NCBI GenBank assembly: GCA_019359095.1
Contig: JAHHHZ010000031.1
Coordinates: forward strand, 34,692 to 98,691
DNA length: 64,000 nucleotides
DNA from: Pleurocapsa minor HA4230-MV1
GTDB lineage: Bacteria > Cyanobacteriota > Cyanobacteriia > Cyanobacteriales > Xenococcaceae
Reading direction: 5' to 3'
A program made the translations under genes and the position numbers. Below, piece after piece: positions 1 to 7,862 of this stretch (position 1 is the first letter of the stretch; each line of letters begins with the position of its first letter). Under the pieces are notes generated by a model, which was not told the origin of the DNA, did no database searches, and was given only the letters and a program-made list of their open reading frames with translations.

Positions 1-143
1 GATTTGCAAAATGCTGGATAGATAAAACCATGATTTTTACCTGGTAACGAATGGTTGACAAAATTTAAACAAGCAATTTATTGACTCTAAATATTACATT
101 ACTTAGAAAAATTGACGATCTTGTGATGCTATGGCCAGAGGTC

Positions 144-207
144 AAAACGTTAGGACATTTTTGAAATGACTATACTTTCTACTACCTACGTAGGGGCGAT
201 CACCCTT
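144..207. repeat. Interspersed repeat, copy 1 of 2
   Basis: A unit of about 65 bases that recurs at 40331-40413. Both copies open with AAAACGTTAGGA, have a TTTCTACT core and close with CGATCACCCT. Each lies just beyond the 3' end of a minus-strand gene. The rest of bases 1-205 shows no gene that I can support. Confidence 0.6.
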
Positions 208-1285
208 AAGAACTAACCACAATTTCAATTTGACGACTGTTCATCATTTCAACAAACAACTCTGTTGATAATGCTTGTTCTACAGGGTAAATACCTGGCT
301 GTTTTAATCTACCCGCTAAAATTAATTGCGCGATCGCGCCTGTGCCTGCTCCTGCGGCGATCGCTGTATCGTGATGTACCATGGTACTGATATAGGTATG
401 CGGTTTACCTGCTTTTTGTCCTGTAATCTCTGCTCGCATCGCCACTCCAATCCCACTAAAGCGATCGGTTACTTTGGTCATGGCATAACTGACTTGGGAA
501 AAGAATTCAATGCCTCGACGACTACTTACCCAAGCTTCAGGAAAGATATGAGCCGTAATCCAGGTTAAATGATTATACCAGTCAGGAATTGAGCCAAACT
601 TGGTGATCACGGTGTTTACAGGAAAGGAATCAGCAAATGTATAGGTTTCTGGGACATCAAACCAATAGACTCCCGTTTTACCGTAGGGTGCAGGAAATTC
701 CACCAGCTCTCTTTCGGTGTAGGGTAAGATATCTTGCCACTTACCATCGATCCAGGCAGAAAATTGATGTTTTAACCCCAGGAAAGTAGTTCGCATCACG
801 GTTAACCCTGCACCACCTGAACCTGCTACCACATAGCTGAGATGGATTTTCTCTGGTCGCTCGAACTGCTCTACTCCTTGTTTAACCATGCTGTTAGAAA
901 TACCAGGAAAGATCCCCGTATTCAAAATCGCCGTAGTGCCAGAAGCGATCGCTCGCTCCTGATATTCGATCGCCTGTTGATAAAAAGAACGATGATCGCT
1001 CACGTCAATATAATCTATTCCTTCGTCAATACAGCTTGCCAAAACTCTACCGTCTCGATGATGAAATGGCCCTGCACAGTGTACGATCAAATCTTGCTTG
1101 GCGATCGCTTGATGTAGCTGTTGGCGATCGTCTAAATCTAAAGCTAAGAATCTAAATGGTTTGATTTGCGATTGAGTTTGACGAGAAGTAATCGTAACTT
1201 CAGCATCGGTATGTTGGGCAATGTCTTGAGCTACCCGATTACCAATTCTGCCGTAACCGCCAATTACTAATACTTTTTTGGTCAT
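206..1285 (-). CDS. Saccharopine dehydrogenase-like NAD(P)-binding protein
   Basis: A 359-residue protein with an N-terminal Rossmann fold: the strand VLVIGGYGRIGNRVA at residues 5-19 holds the GxGxxG-type dinucleotide loop. The following beta-alpha units (VTITSRQ, FLALDLDD, DLIVHCAGPF) match the saccharopine dehydrogenase/homospermidine synthase-like family, and the length fits its cyanobacterial members. These enzymes reduce or oxidise amino-acid-type substrates with NAD(P), but many members have no known substrate, and nothing nearby suggests one. The ATG start puts the Rossmann strand at its usual place. It is probably transcribed alone, since the next gene runs the other way about 300 bases upstream. 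Confidence 0.85.
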   Translation of the reverse strand: MTKKVLVIGGYGRIGNRVAQDIAQHTDAEVTITSRQTQSQIKPFRFLALDLDDRQQLHQAIAKQDLIVHCAGPFHHRDGRVLASCIDEGIDYIDVSDHRSFYQQAIEYQERAIASGTTAILNTGIFPGISNSMVKQGVEQFERPEKIHLSYVVAGSGGAGLTVMRTTFLGLKHQFSAWIDGKWQDILPYTERELVEFPAPYGKTGVYWFDVPETYTFADSFPVNTVITKFGSIPDWYNHLTWITAHIFPEAWVSSRRGIEFFSQVSYAMTKVTDRFSGIGVAMRAEITGQKAGKPHTYISTMVHHDTAIAAGAGTGAIAQLILAGRLKQPGIYPVEQALSTELFVEMMNSRQIEIVVSS

Positions 1286-1324
1286 AGTGCGCCTGATATA
1301 AGTTAGCTTTTTGCTAATTTATTA

Positions 1325-1388
1325 GTTTTTAGCTTTTAGCTTTTAGCTCTTCCTAAAGGATACAGCTTCGCATATAGCTTTTAGCTCT
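1325..1388. repeat. AGCTTTT-rich simple repeat with cctaaaggata element
   Basis: Tandem copies of TTTTAGC/TTTAGCT flank CCTAAAGGATACAGCTTCGC, part of the CCTTTAGGA repeat family seen again at 14118-14225, 44155-44177 and 47180-47240. A similar AGCTAAGAGCTAAAAGCT tract follows ispH at 6637-6664. No coding function is visible. Confidence 0.5.
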
Positions 1389-1582
1389 CAATGCTCAACT
1401 TTAAAATACTAGTACTTTTAAACTAACAATTATTCTGAAAGCAAATTTTATTCACATTAAACTTATCGTACAACCTCAGTTGAACTTGATGATATCAAAC
1501 CTAAATCTCTATCTATGTCTAGATGGCAGATTAGTTGATTCCAGGTAATATTTACCTCTTATCTATGTTTTAAAATCTATTT

Positions 1583-2902
1583 ATGTTAGATCTAGCTAGA
1601 GCTTTAGAATTAAAAGAAAATTTAGTTGATTTTGTTTACGATGACGAAGGCGCGATCGCCGTTGCCTTAGAAAGTTATGCTGCCCAAAAAAGTCAGAAAA
1701 ATAGCTACGGTATTAAACAGCAGAATTTGGCAGTAGATCTATTTTTAACTCAAGGTAAGGTTGGAGAGCAAACTCCTCTAGATATATTTATTAAACAGGC
1801 TAAGAATTTATCGACAGCAGATATCTCAATTGTCAAACATTGGCAGAAAAATTTCATTGGTTTGTTTGAGATTCAAGCCATCGAAGCCGACTCTTATCGC
1901 TTGATGAACTGGTTAACCGCTAAAACCTATAGAGTATATAGACACGCGGGAATGTCAGATAAAGAGATATCTAGATGGCAGCCAGGAGAAATTATTCTCT
2001 GTATCATTGCACCGCTGAATGAAACTGAATGGTTCTTTTTTAGCGATCGCATTATTAAAGGTCGATTAAGCCAGCCAAAACTAGCGGTAGCCATTGGCGA
2101 ATTTCGAGATAATTACCCTGAATCACTTTATGCTGATGCGCCAGATTTACTAGAGGAAGCTTGGTCATCAGTAGCAGTGTACCATCAAGAATTTGTGGAC
2201 TATCTGGGAAGCGATCGCCTGACTTTACCAGGTTATAAACTAAACCAGAAGATTAGTGAGCTACAGACAGTTATGAGTCAGAAAAAGCTAGCAGAAGCTG
2301 GTATCGATCACTCTAAATCTTTAGCCGAATTACTGCAAGAGTCAGGTAAAACAGAGTCAGAGTTTACCACGGCAGCAGCAGATCTGGGTGCAGATGCTCA
2401 AGCAGTAGCCAAGCTCATGGATAATAAAAATAATTCAATGGTAACGCCCAAGGTAGAGTTACCGCCAGAGATCAAGCAGGCAGAATCTGTGACGGTATAC
2501 TCTGAGGCAAAGTGGGGACAGATGTTTCTACCTAACCACGAAAAATTTACCCAGCTTCTAGCTCAAGCCGATCCTCAAACAGAAAATAATCAGCTATTGG
2601 TGCGCAAATATTTAGAACAGCCTCAAGCTAATTACTATGTCTGGCAACAGCTCAAACAAGAATATCCCACTAGCTTAGAAAAGCTGCTGCAAAACTATTT
2701 AAACAAGCCAGATTTTCAATTAGAAACCGACTTAGAAAAGCTACTACAAGAATACAATAAACCCGCTGTTCCTGAATTACCTGCGATCGCCAGCGTGCCG
2801 ATCCACTTAAATAATTTATTTGAAGCGGCAGTAGCTCAAGTCCAAAAAACCAAATCTAAAACCAAAAAGAAGAAAAAGACAGGATTTCTCAAAAGCTCTT
2901 AG
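1583..2902 (+). CDS. Conserved hypothetical protein, lysine-rich C-terminus
   Basis: A 439-residue soluble protein that I do not recognise. There is no signal peptide or membrane segment. The N-terminal half (about 1-215) looks globular, with Trp-rich stretches such as ISRWQPGEIILCIIAPLNE and EWFFFSD. The middle (about 235-300) is helical, polar and Ala-rich. The C-terminal third is alpha-helical (LLVRKYLEQPQANYYVWQQL). The last 20 residues are very basic (KTKSKTKKKKKTGFLKSS), which could bind nucleic acid; that is inference only. Codon use and internal GCGATCGC sites match the neighbours, so it is a resident gene. It stands alone, with intergenic repeats on both sides. Confidence 0.75.
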   Translation: MLDLARALELKENLVDFVYDDEGAIAVALESYAAQKSQKNSYGIKQQNLAVDLFLTQGKVGEQTPLDIFIKQAKNLSTADISIVKHWQKNFIGLFEIQAIEADSYRLMNWLTAKTYRVYRHAGMSDKEISRWQPGEIILCIIAPLNETEWFFFSDRIIKGRLSQPKLAVAIGEFRDNYPESLYADAPDLLEEAWSSVAVYHQEFVDYLGSDRLTLPGYKLNQKISELQTVMSQKKLAEAGIDHSKSLAELLQESGKTESEFTTAAADLGADAQAVAKLMDNKNNSMVTPKVELPPEIKQAESVTVYSEAKWGQMFLPNHEKFTQLLAQADPQTENNQLLVRKYLEQPQANYYVWQQLKQEYPTSLEKLLQNYLNKPDFQLETDLEKLLQEYNKPAVPELPAIASVPIHLNNLFEAAVAQVQKTKSKTKKKKKTGFLKSS

Positions 2903-2913
2903 GAACTTATATC

Positions 2914-3046
2914 AAGTCCGCTTAATTACTTCTTATAAAATCTTTGCCCCAAACTAAGCGAGATAAACGCCTTTGCGTCTTTGCCCCAAACTAAGCGGGA
3001 TAAACGTCTTTGCGCGAGTTTTAATTAAAATTGTCTAAACGGACTT
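2914..3046. repeat. Inverted-repeat-bounded element with 37-bp tandem duplication
   Basis: The ends AAGTCCGCTTA (2914-2924) and TAAACGGACTT (3036-3046) form an imperfect inverted repeat. Inside are two 37-base direct repeats (2941-2977 and 2978-3014) with two mismatches. Bases 2971-3018 reappear exactly, inverted, at 31096-31143. The layout suggests a small mobile-repeat (MITE-like) element with no coding capacity. Confidence 0.6.
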
Positions 3047-3072
3047 CCTATTTCCTACTTCCTACTTCCTAA

Positions 3073-3345
3073 CTATGGCCCAGAAAACACAGCATCTTCT
3101 ACATCTTGCCGACTCAAAGAATACTTAAACGAACGACTGAGATTTTGACTTTCTTGTTCAGCATCAAAATAACGTACTGTTAATTCTTCCGTCTCAAGAC
3201 AGATTTCTGCTTTCCAAGCTGATTGTGCCAAATGCCAGCAGTGAAGATTGGCTCGATCTTGATTGCAACCCTTGCTGCGTAACCAGTCTTCGATAGTTGG
3301 CAAGGTATGGTTGTAAAGAGGAGTGTCTGCTTCTGGTAAACTCAC
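3073..3345 (-). CDS. DUF3143 family protein
   Basis: A 90-residue protein matching the cyanobacterial DUF3143 family from memory. Diagnostic segments are the N-terminal PLYNHTLPTIEDWL, the central LHCWHLAQSAWKAEICLE and the C-terminal SFKYSLSRQDVEDAVFSGP. The family is short, single-domain and of unknown function. It has no signal peptide or membrane segment, so it is probably cytosolic. The ATG start gives the usual family length. It is isolated from its neighbours by repeats. Confidence 0.85.
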   Translation of the reverse strand: MSLPEADTPLYNHTLPTIEDWLRSKGCNQDRANLHCWHLAQSAWKAEICLETEELTVRYFDAEQESQNLSRSFKYSLSRQDVEDAVFSGP

Positions 3346-3458
3346 TAAAATATTTTTATAAACTTAATAAGGTATTGTAACGATTTTATCTTAATTGCAC
3401 CTCTCAATTAGACACGCCAGTAGAGATGGTCTTAAAAGTCAAGTGATTTATTGCGATC

Positions 3459-3612
3459 GCCTTGTTTTCTCTTTGGTTTTTTATCGAGGTTATGGAGTGT
3501 TTATTATGGAATTACAGAAACAGGAACAGATTATGCAAATTACTGCATTTTTCAATAGATGATGTTAGGTTTTGCTTCGTGCTACCTAAAATACGAGATA
3601 AGCGATCGCACT
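3459..3612 (+). pseudogene. Remnant of an Rpn-type nuclease gene
   Basis: This stretch aligns piecewise with the intact Rpn gene that follows. Bases 3460-3505 match its upstream flank (3935-3980, TTTGGTTTxTTACCGAGGTTAT-like). Bases 3506-3544 (ATG GAA TTA CAG, encoding MELQKQEQIMQIT) match codons for MELQEQEKIMQIT at about 4693-4731. Bases 3549-3612 match the downstream flank (4955-5010). About 90% of the coding region is missing. The residual frame runs only 3506-3562. It is a deletion remnant of a second copy. Confidence 0.7.
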
Positions 3613-3616
3613 AGAC

Positions 3617-3913
3617 ATGAAACGAAAGTTTGAATTTGAATTTGAAGATCAATCATTAGAAAACACAATCACTTTTGAGTATGATGATGCTACGGAAGAA
3701 GAAATTGATCTTTGTATTGAAAATGGTGTTGCAGTTATGTACGCAAATAGCCAAGCTTTATTGAGTATGGCAAAGTTATTTGTAAAAATAGCAATCTGTG
3801 ATTATCAAAAAGGCTTCCATCTTCATTTAACAAAAGATTTTGATGCTGATGATAAAGAAATTTTTCGTGTGATACTGACAAAAAATGAATCAAATCAATC
3901 TGTGAGCGAGTAG
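3617..3913 (+). CDS. Hypothetical acidic protein
   Basis: A 98-residue protein that I do not recognise. It is acidic, starts with an alternating Phe/Glu strand (KRKFEFEFEDQSLENTITFEY), and has a helical middle (NSQALLSMAKLFVKIAICDY). There are no membrane segments. It lies between the Rpn remnant and the intact Rpn gene, so it may have arrived with that duplication. It is probably a real small gene: the frame is clean, the start is ATG, and no longer frame competes. Function is unknown. Confidence 0.5.
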   Translation: MKRKFEFEFEDQSLENTITFEYDDATEEEIDLCIENGVAVMYANSQALLSMAKLFVKIAICDYQKGFHLHLTKDFDADDKEIFRVILTKNESNQSVSE

Positions 3914-4029
3914 ATGGAAAAAAGCGATCGCACTGTTTCCCCTTTGGTTTGTTACCGAGGTTATATGGTATTTATTATCGTAAGTCTCAGTTATTTTTCT
4001 ATTATTGGCTGATTAAATACACTGGATTC

Positions 4030-4944
4030 ATGACTAATATTAACCACGATCAACTCTTTAAAGAGCTTCTAACTACTTTCTTTGTTGAATTCCTAGAACT
4101 TTTCTTTCCCTCGGTGCTGGAATATCTCGATACTGATAGCATCACTTTTATAGATAAAGAACTCTTTACTGATGTAGTTCGAGGGGAGAAAAACATTGTT
4201 GATATCGTGGCTTTAGCTGAATTTCAAGAGCAAGATTATTCATTTTTAATTCACCTAGAAAATCAAGCTTCTAACGCCCCAGAATTTAATCGTAGAATGT
4301 TTCGTTATTTCTGTAGCCTCTTCCTCAAATATGATCGACCGATTTATCCAATAGCTATTTTCTCTTATGACTCTCCCAAAAGACTAGATAAAAGCAATTT
4401 TGTGATTAATTTTCCAGATAGACAAGTTTTGAATTTTGATTACCAAATTGTTCAGCTTAATCGTCTTAATTGGCGTGACTTCTTGCAACAGCGGAATCCT
4501 GTGGCTGCCGCTTTGATGAGCAAGATGAAGATTAATCGAGAAGATCGCCCTACAGTCAAAGCTCAATGTCTGAGACTGATGGTTACTCTTAAACTAGACC
4601 CAGCCAAGATGCAGCTTATTTCAGGTTTTGTTGATACCTACCTCAATCTCAATCAGCAGGAAGAATCGCACTTTCAATCCCTATTAAGTACAATGGAATT
4701 ACAGGAGCAGGAAAAGATTATGCAGATTACTACTAGTTGGGAACAAAAAGGTCGGCAGGAAGGTCGAATTGAAGAAAAGCTTTCTATTACCTTGCGTCAA
4801 CTCAAACGTAAACTGGGCAATCTACCAGATAATATTGCGACACGGATTAAGTCTTTGGAGTCTTCCAAATTGGATATTTTAACGGAAGATCTATTAGATT
4901 TTGAAACTCTGGACGATCTTAATCAGTGGCTGAGTAATTGTTAG
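4030..4944 (+). CDS. Rpn family recombination-promoting nuclease/putative transposase
   Basis: A PD-(D/E)XK-type protein of the Rpn/transposase_31 class that is common in cyanobacteria. Key features are the N-terminal DQLFKELLTTFF, the catalytic-looking strands VRGEKNIVDIVALAEF and FLIHLENQ, and a C-terminal DUF4351-type tail (KGRQEGRIEEKLSITLRQLKRKLGNLP). The frame is open from 3949, but the 27 residues before Met-28 look like translated upstream flank, and homologues start at MTNINHDQLFKELL. The ATG at 4030 is therefore chosen, giving 304 residues. Rpn proteins are DNA nucleases linked to RecA-independent recombination and phage defence; the role here is inferred. A deleted copy lies about 500 bases upstream. 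Confidence 0.85.
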   Translation: MTNINHDQLFKELLTTFFVEFLELFFPSVLEYLDTDSITFIDKELFTDVVRGEKNIVDIVALAEFQEQDYSFLIHLENQASNAPEFNRRMFRYFCSLFLKYDRPIYPIAIFSYDSPKRLDKSNFVINFPDRQVLNFDYQIVQLNRLNWRDFLQQRNPVAAALMSKMKINREDRPTVKAQCLRLMVTLKLDPAKMQLISGFVDTYLNLNQQEESHFQSLLSTMELQEQEKIMQITTSWEQKGRQEGRIEEKLSITLRQLKRKLGNLPDNIATRIKSLESSKLDILTEDLLDFETLDDLNQWLSNC

Positions 4945-5090
4945 TCTTAATTTTTCAATGAATGATGTTGGGTTTTGCTTCGCGCTATCCAATCTACAAG
5001 ATAGGCGATCGCACTGTTGTAAGAGATTAGTTTGAAAGACTAGAACCTTTTTTAACCAGTGTAAAAACACGCTCAATAATTAAATCGTTA

Positions 5091-5258
5091 TCAAATTAAA
5101 GATCTTAAATCATCAGCTTGGTAAATACCTTCTTCTACTTCTAATGAGGCGCGATCAATTGCTGCTGAGATTGCTTCCTTGATCATATCTAATAGCTCTT
5201 GATCGCTGGCGTAATAACCCCCAAACTTTGCTTCGCGATCGCCATGGCTATCCCCGAC
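5091..5258 (-). pseudogene. Fragment of an unidentified small gene
   Basis: On the minus strand an open frame runs from a stop at 5259 to a TGA at 5091 and encodes 55 residues (GGYYASDQELLDMIKEAISA...DDLRSLI). It has coding-like composition but no start codon near its beginning. It looks like the C-terminal part of a small helical protein that has lost its 5' end. It sits in the 464-base gap before ispH, which otherwise holds only the repeat TTGGGTTTTGCTTCGCGC near 4969 and the ispH leader. Confidence 0.35.
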
Positions 5259-5408
5259 TTACCCCAGGACTCCCTTGTTCAATATTGCCAAGAATTGTTT
5301 AATTAACTTAGGTTTGATCCTCACTGATGTTGTTCAAAAGCTATCATATATAACTGATGTATCGGCTGCATAACGAAAAATCATACATCACATCTAAAAT
5401 ATACTCTT

Positions 5409-6638
5409 ATGAATAATCCAAAGATAGATACAAAAGCTTTTAAACGTACTTTACAACAGTCAGAAAACTATCATCGTCGCGGTTTTGGACACGATGAAGA
5501 AGTAGCAGGGACGATGAATTCTGAGTATCAAAGTGATTTAATCCAGACGATCCGCGATCGCCATTATCGTCTAGAACAGGGTGATGTTACCATCCGTCTA
5601 GCGGAGTCTTTTGGTTTTTGTTGGGGAGTAGAAAGAGCGATCGCTATGGCGTATGAAGCTAGAGAACATTTCCCTACAGAAAAAATTTGGATTACTAACG
5701 AAATTATTCACAACCCCACTGTAAATCAGCGTTTACAAGAGATGAACGTCGGTTTTATCGAATTAGTTAATGAGCAAAAAGATTTTAGCGTAGTCACTCC
5801 AGGAGATGTCGTAATTCTACCTGCTTTTGGTGCTAGCGTTCAAGAAATGCAGCTACTCAACGATAAAGGCTGTAAAATTGTGGATACTACCTGTCCTTGG
5901 GTATCAAAAGTCTGGAATTCGGTAGAAAAACACAAAAAACGCGACTATACCTCAATTATTCACGGGAAATATGCCCACGAGGAAACTGTCGCCACCAGTT
6001 CTTTTGCCGAGCGCTATTTGGTAGTCTTAAATCTAGCTCAAGCGGAATACGTCACTAACTATATTCTCCATGGCGGAGATCGAGCAGAGTTTCTGGATAA
6101 GTTTCAAAACGCCTACTCAGAGGGTTTCGATCCCGATCGCGATTTAGAGAAAGTCGGTATCGCTAATCAAACTACCATGCTCAAAAGCGAAACTGAACAG
6201 ATTGGTAAACTGCTAGAACAGACGATGCTGAAAAAGTATGGCCCAACTCAGTTAAACGAGCATTTCATGAGCTTTAATACCATCTGTGATGCCACTCAAG
6301 AACGTCAGGATGCTATGTTTGACCTGGTAGAAGAAGATTTATCCTTAATGATTGTTATTGGGGGTTTTAACTCTTCCAACACCACCCATTTACAAGAAAT
6401 CGCCATAGAACATCAAATTCCTTCCTACCATATCGATAGTGCAGAACGAATCATCAGTCGCGATCGCCTTGAACATAAACCTCTAGATCGAGATCTCACC
6501 ATCGCCGAAAACTGGCTTCCAGCAGGAAAAATTACTGTTGGCATTACTTCTGGTGCTTCGACTCCCGATAAAGTGGTGGCGGATGTGATTACAAAAATAT
6601 TTGCTTTAAAAGCCATGGCGATCGCCGAAAAGCTATAA
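5409..6638 (+). CDS. ispH: 4-hydroxy-3-methylbut-2-enyl diphosphate reductase (IspH)
   Basis: The last enzyme of the MEP isoprenoid pathway. It uses a [4Fe-4S] cluster to reduce HMBPP to IPP and DMAPP in the cytosol, with electrons from ferredoxin in cyanobacteria. The 409-residue protein has the cyanobacterial/plant N-terminal extension of about 60 residues. All three cluster cysteines are visible: Cys71 in GFCWGVER, Cys162 in DTTCPWVSK and one near 293 in [10 protein letters not shown]. The C-terminal [13 protein letters not shown] is also typical. It is monocistronic, with a leader of about 140 bases. Confidence 0.98.
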   Translation: MNNPKIDTKAFKRTLQQSENYHRRGFGHDEEVAGTMNSEYQSDLIQTIRDRHYRLEQGDVTIRLAESFGFCWGVERAIAMAYEAREHFPTEKIWITNEIIHNPTVNQRLQEMNVGFIELVNEQKDFSVVTPGDVVILPAFGASVQEMQLLNDKGCKIVDTTCPWVSKVWNSVEKHKKRDYTSIIHGKYAHEETVATSSFAERYLVVLNLAQAEYVTNYILHGGDRAEFLDKFQNAYSEGFDPDRDLEKVGIANQTTMLKSETEQIGKLLEQTMLKKYGPTQLNEHFMSFNTICDATQERQDAMFDLVEEDLSLMIVIGGFNSSNTTHLQEIAIEHQIPSYHIDSAERIISRDRLEHKPLDRDLTIAENWLPAGKITVGITSGASTPDKVVADVITKIFALKAMAIAEKL

Positions 6639-6712
6639 GCTAAGAGCTAAGAGCTAAAAGCTACGAAATAACTCATTAAAAACATAGTCTATTCAAATGA
6701 AAACGACTATAA

Positions 6713-7552
6713 CTATTTGTTGAGAAATTTTGGTCTAGCAGCAGATGTTATTTGTAGCGTTTGTTCAAGATTTTGCCAGTCTTCTTGTTCGATTAAAGCA
6801 ATCATCTCGTCTAGATTATGACGATATTGTAAAAGCGATCGCAACAGTTCCTGGTGGTTATATTTTGCCATCATTACCCCCAATTCCCAATTACCTCCTC
6901 CCACTCGACTAGTATCGCGAAACCCAGAACTAGCGAGTATTTGCGCCAATTGGAGCGTATCAGGCTCTTCTTGTAAACAGGCTTTAATCAGACTCGCACT
7001 CACCATCACTGGTAGATGAGAAATCCAGCTTACAGCGCGATCGTGAATTTGAGCATCACAAACATAGGGAATCGCATTTAACTCTGAGGCGATCGCTGTT
7101 AACTTGGCAATATTTTCAGGCTTACTAGCTGCTGTCGGCGTAAGTACATAGGCTGCACCAGTAAATAAATTAGCTATAGCTGCATCGATTCCGCTTTGTG
7201 TCATTCCCGCCATCGGATGTCCCCCAATAAAGTTGGGCCATAACTGACTACATTCTTCAACTATCGGCTGCTTGACTGAACCAACATCGGTAATAATTGT
7301 CTCGGAATTAATATAAGGAATAATCTGCTTAATTGTTGAGGCGATCGCTGCAATAGGAGTACAAACAATGACAATTTCTGCCTCAGCCAGAGCCTTGAAT
7401 TCAGTGCTAGCTTCGGTAACAACACCTTTAGCCAAAGCTATCTGACAAACATTCTCCTGGCGAGATATCCCAATAATCTGGTGTCCCTGCGATCGCAAAT
7501 CTAACCCCAAAGAACCACCAATTAAACCCAAACCAATAATCCCGATCTTCAT
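6713..7552 (-). CDS. tyrA: Prephenate/arogenate dehydrogenase
   Basis: A tyrosine-branch enzyme that oxidatively decarboxylates prephenate or arogenate; cyanobacterial forms are mostly NADP-dependent arogenate dehydrogenases. The 279-residue protein has the N-terminal loop GLGLIGGSLGLDL (residues 6-18), the strand IVIVCTPIAAI, and the family signature GGHPMAGMTQSGID near residue 115, with the catalytic His. A helical dimerisation domain follows (HDRAVSWISHLPVM, SGFRDTSRVGGGN). There is no chorismate mutase or ACT domain, so it is the short monofunctional type. The TTG/ATG context supports the ATG at 7552. Confidence 0.95.
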   Translation of the reverse strand: MKIGIIGLGLIGGSLGLDLRSQGHQIIGISRQENVCQIALAKGVVTEASTEFKALAEAEIVIVCTPIAAIASTIKQIIPYINSETIITDVGSVKQPIVEECSQLWPNFIGGHPMAGMTQSGIDAAIANLFTGAAYVLTPTAASKPENIAKLTAIASELNAIPYVCDAQIHDRAVSWISHLPVMVSASLIKACLQEEPDTLQLAQILASSGFRDTSRVGGGNWELGVMMAKYNHQELLRSLLQYRHNLDEMIALIEQEDWQNLEQTLQITSAARPKFLNK

Positions 7553-7664
7553 GTTCTAAAATTCTGATTTAATACTTTTGGTCTTTCATCAAATAACCAT
7601 TATTTTTTTTAGCTAACATCTGTTCTAAAAGATGCGCCTTTTTCTGGCATCACGCCAATTACCC

Positions 7665-7784
7665 TAAAGCTAAAGAACTGTTAAAGCCCATGTTACCAAC
7701 ATTCTCAGTCAATTAAATTTACGAGATCGCACTCAGGCTGCCATTTTAGCGACTCAGTATTGAGGATTACTAGACAATTTTTAG
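7665..7784 (+). pseudogene. Remnant of a NarL/LuxR-type response regulator (HTH end)
   Basis: In one plus-strand frame the sequence reads RTVKAHVTNILSQLNLRDR then TQAAILATQY, a stop, and GLLDNF. This is the C-terminal recognition helix and tail of NarL-family regulators. Two further in-frame stops replace Leu and Glu codons just before RTVKAHV. The receiver domain and most of the HTH are gone. It fills part of the 310-base gap between tyrA and the GH57 gene; no intact gene is present there. Confidence 0.75.
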
Positions 7785-7862
7785 TAAAAAATATCCCTCA
7801 ACCAGATATCAATAATCTTAGTTAGGGATAAGAATAATCACAAGGCTAATAGCTTTTTACAA

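Noticed and set aside
3949..4029. Upstream extension of the Rpn gene from ATG 3949
   Set aside because: The 27 residues match translated flank that is also found beside the deleted copy, and homologues begin at the ATG at 4030.
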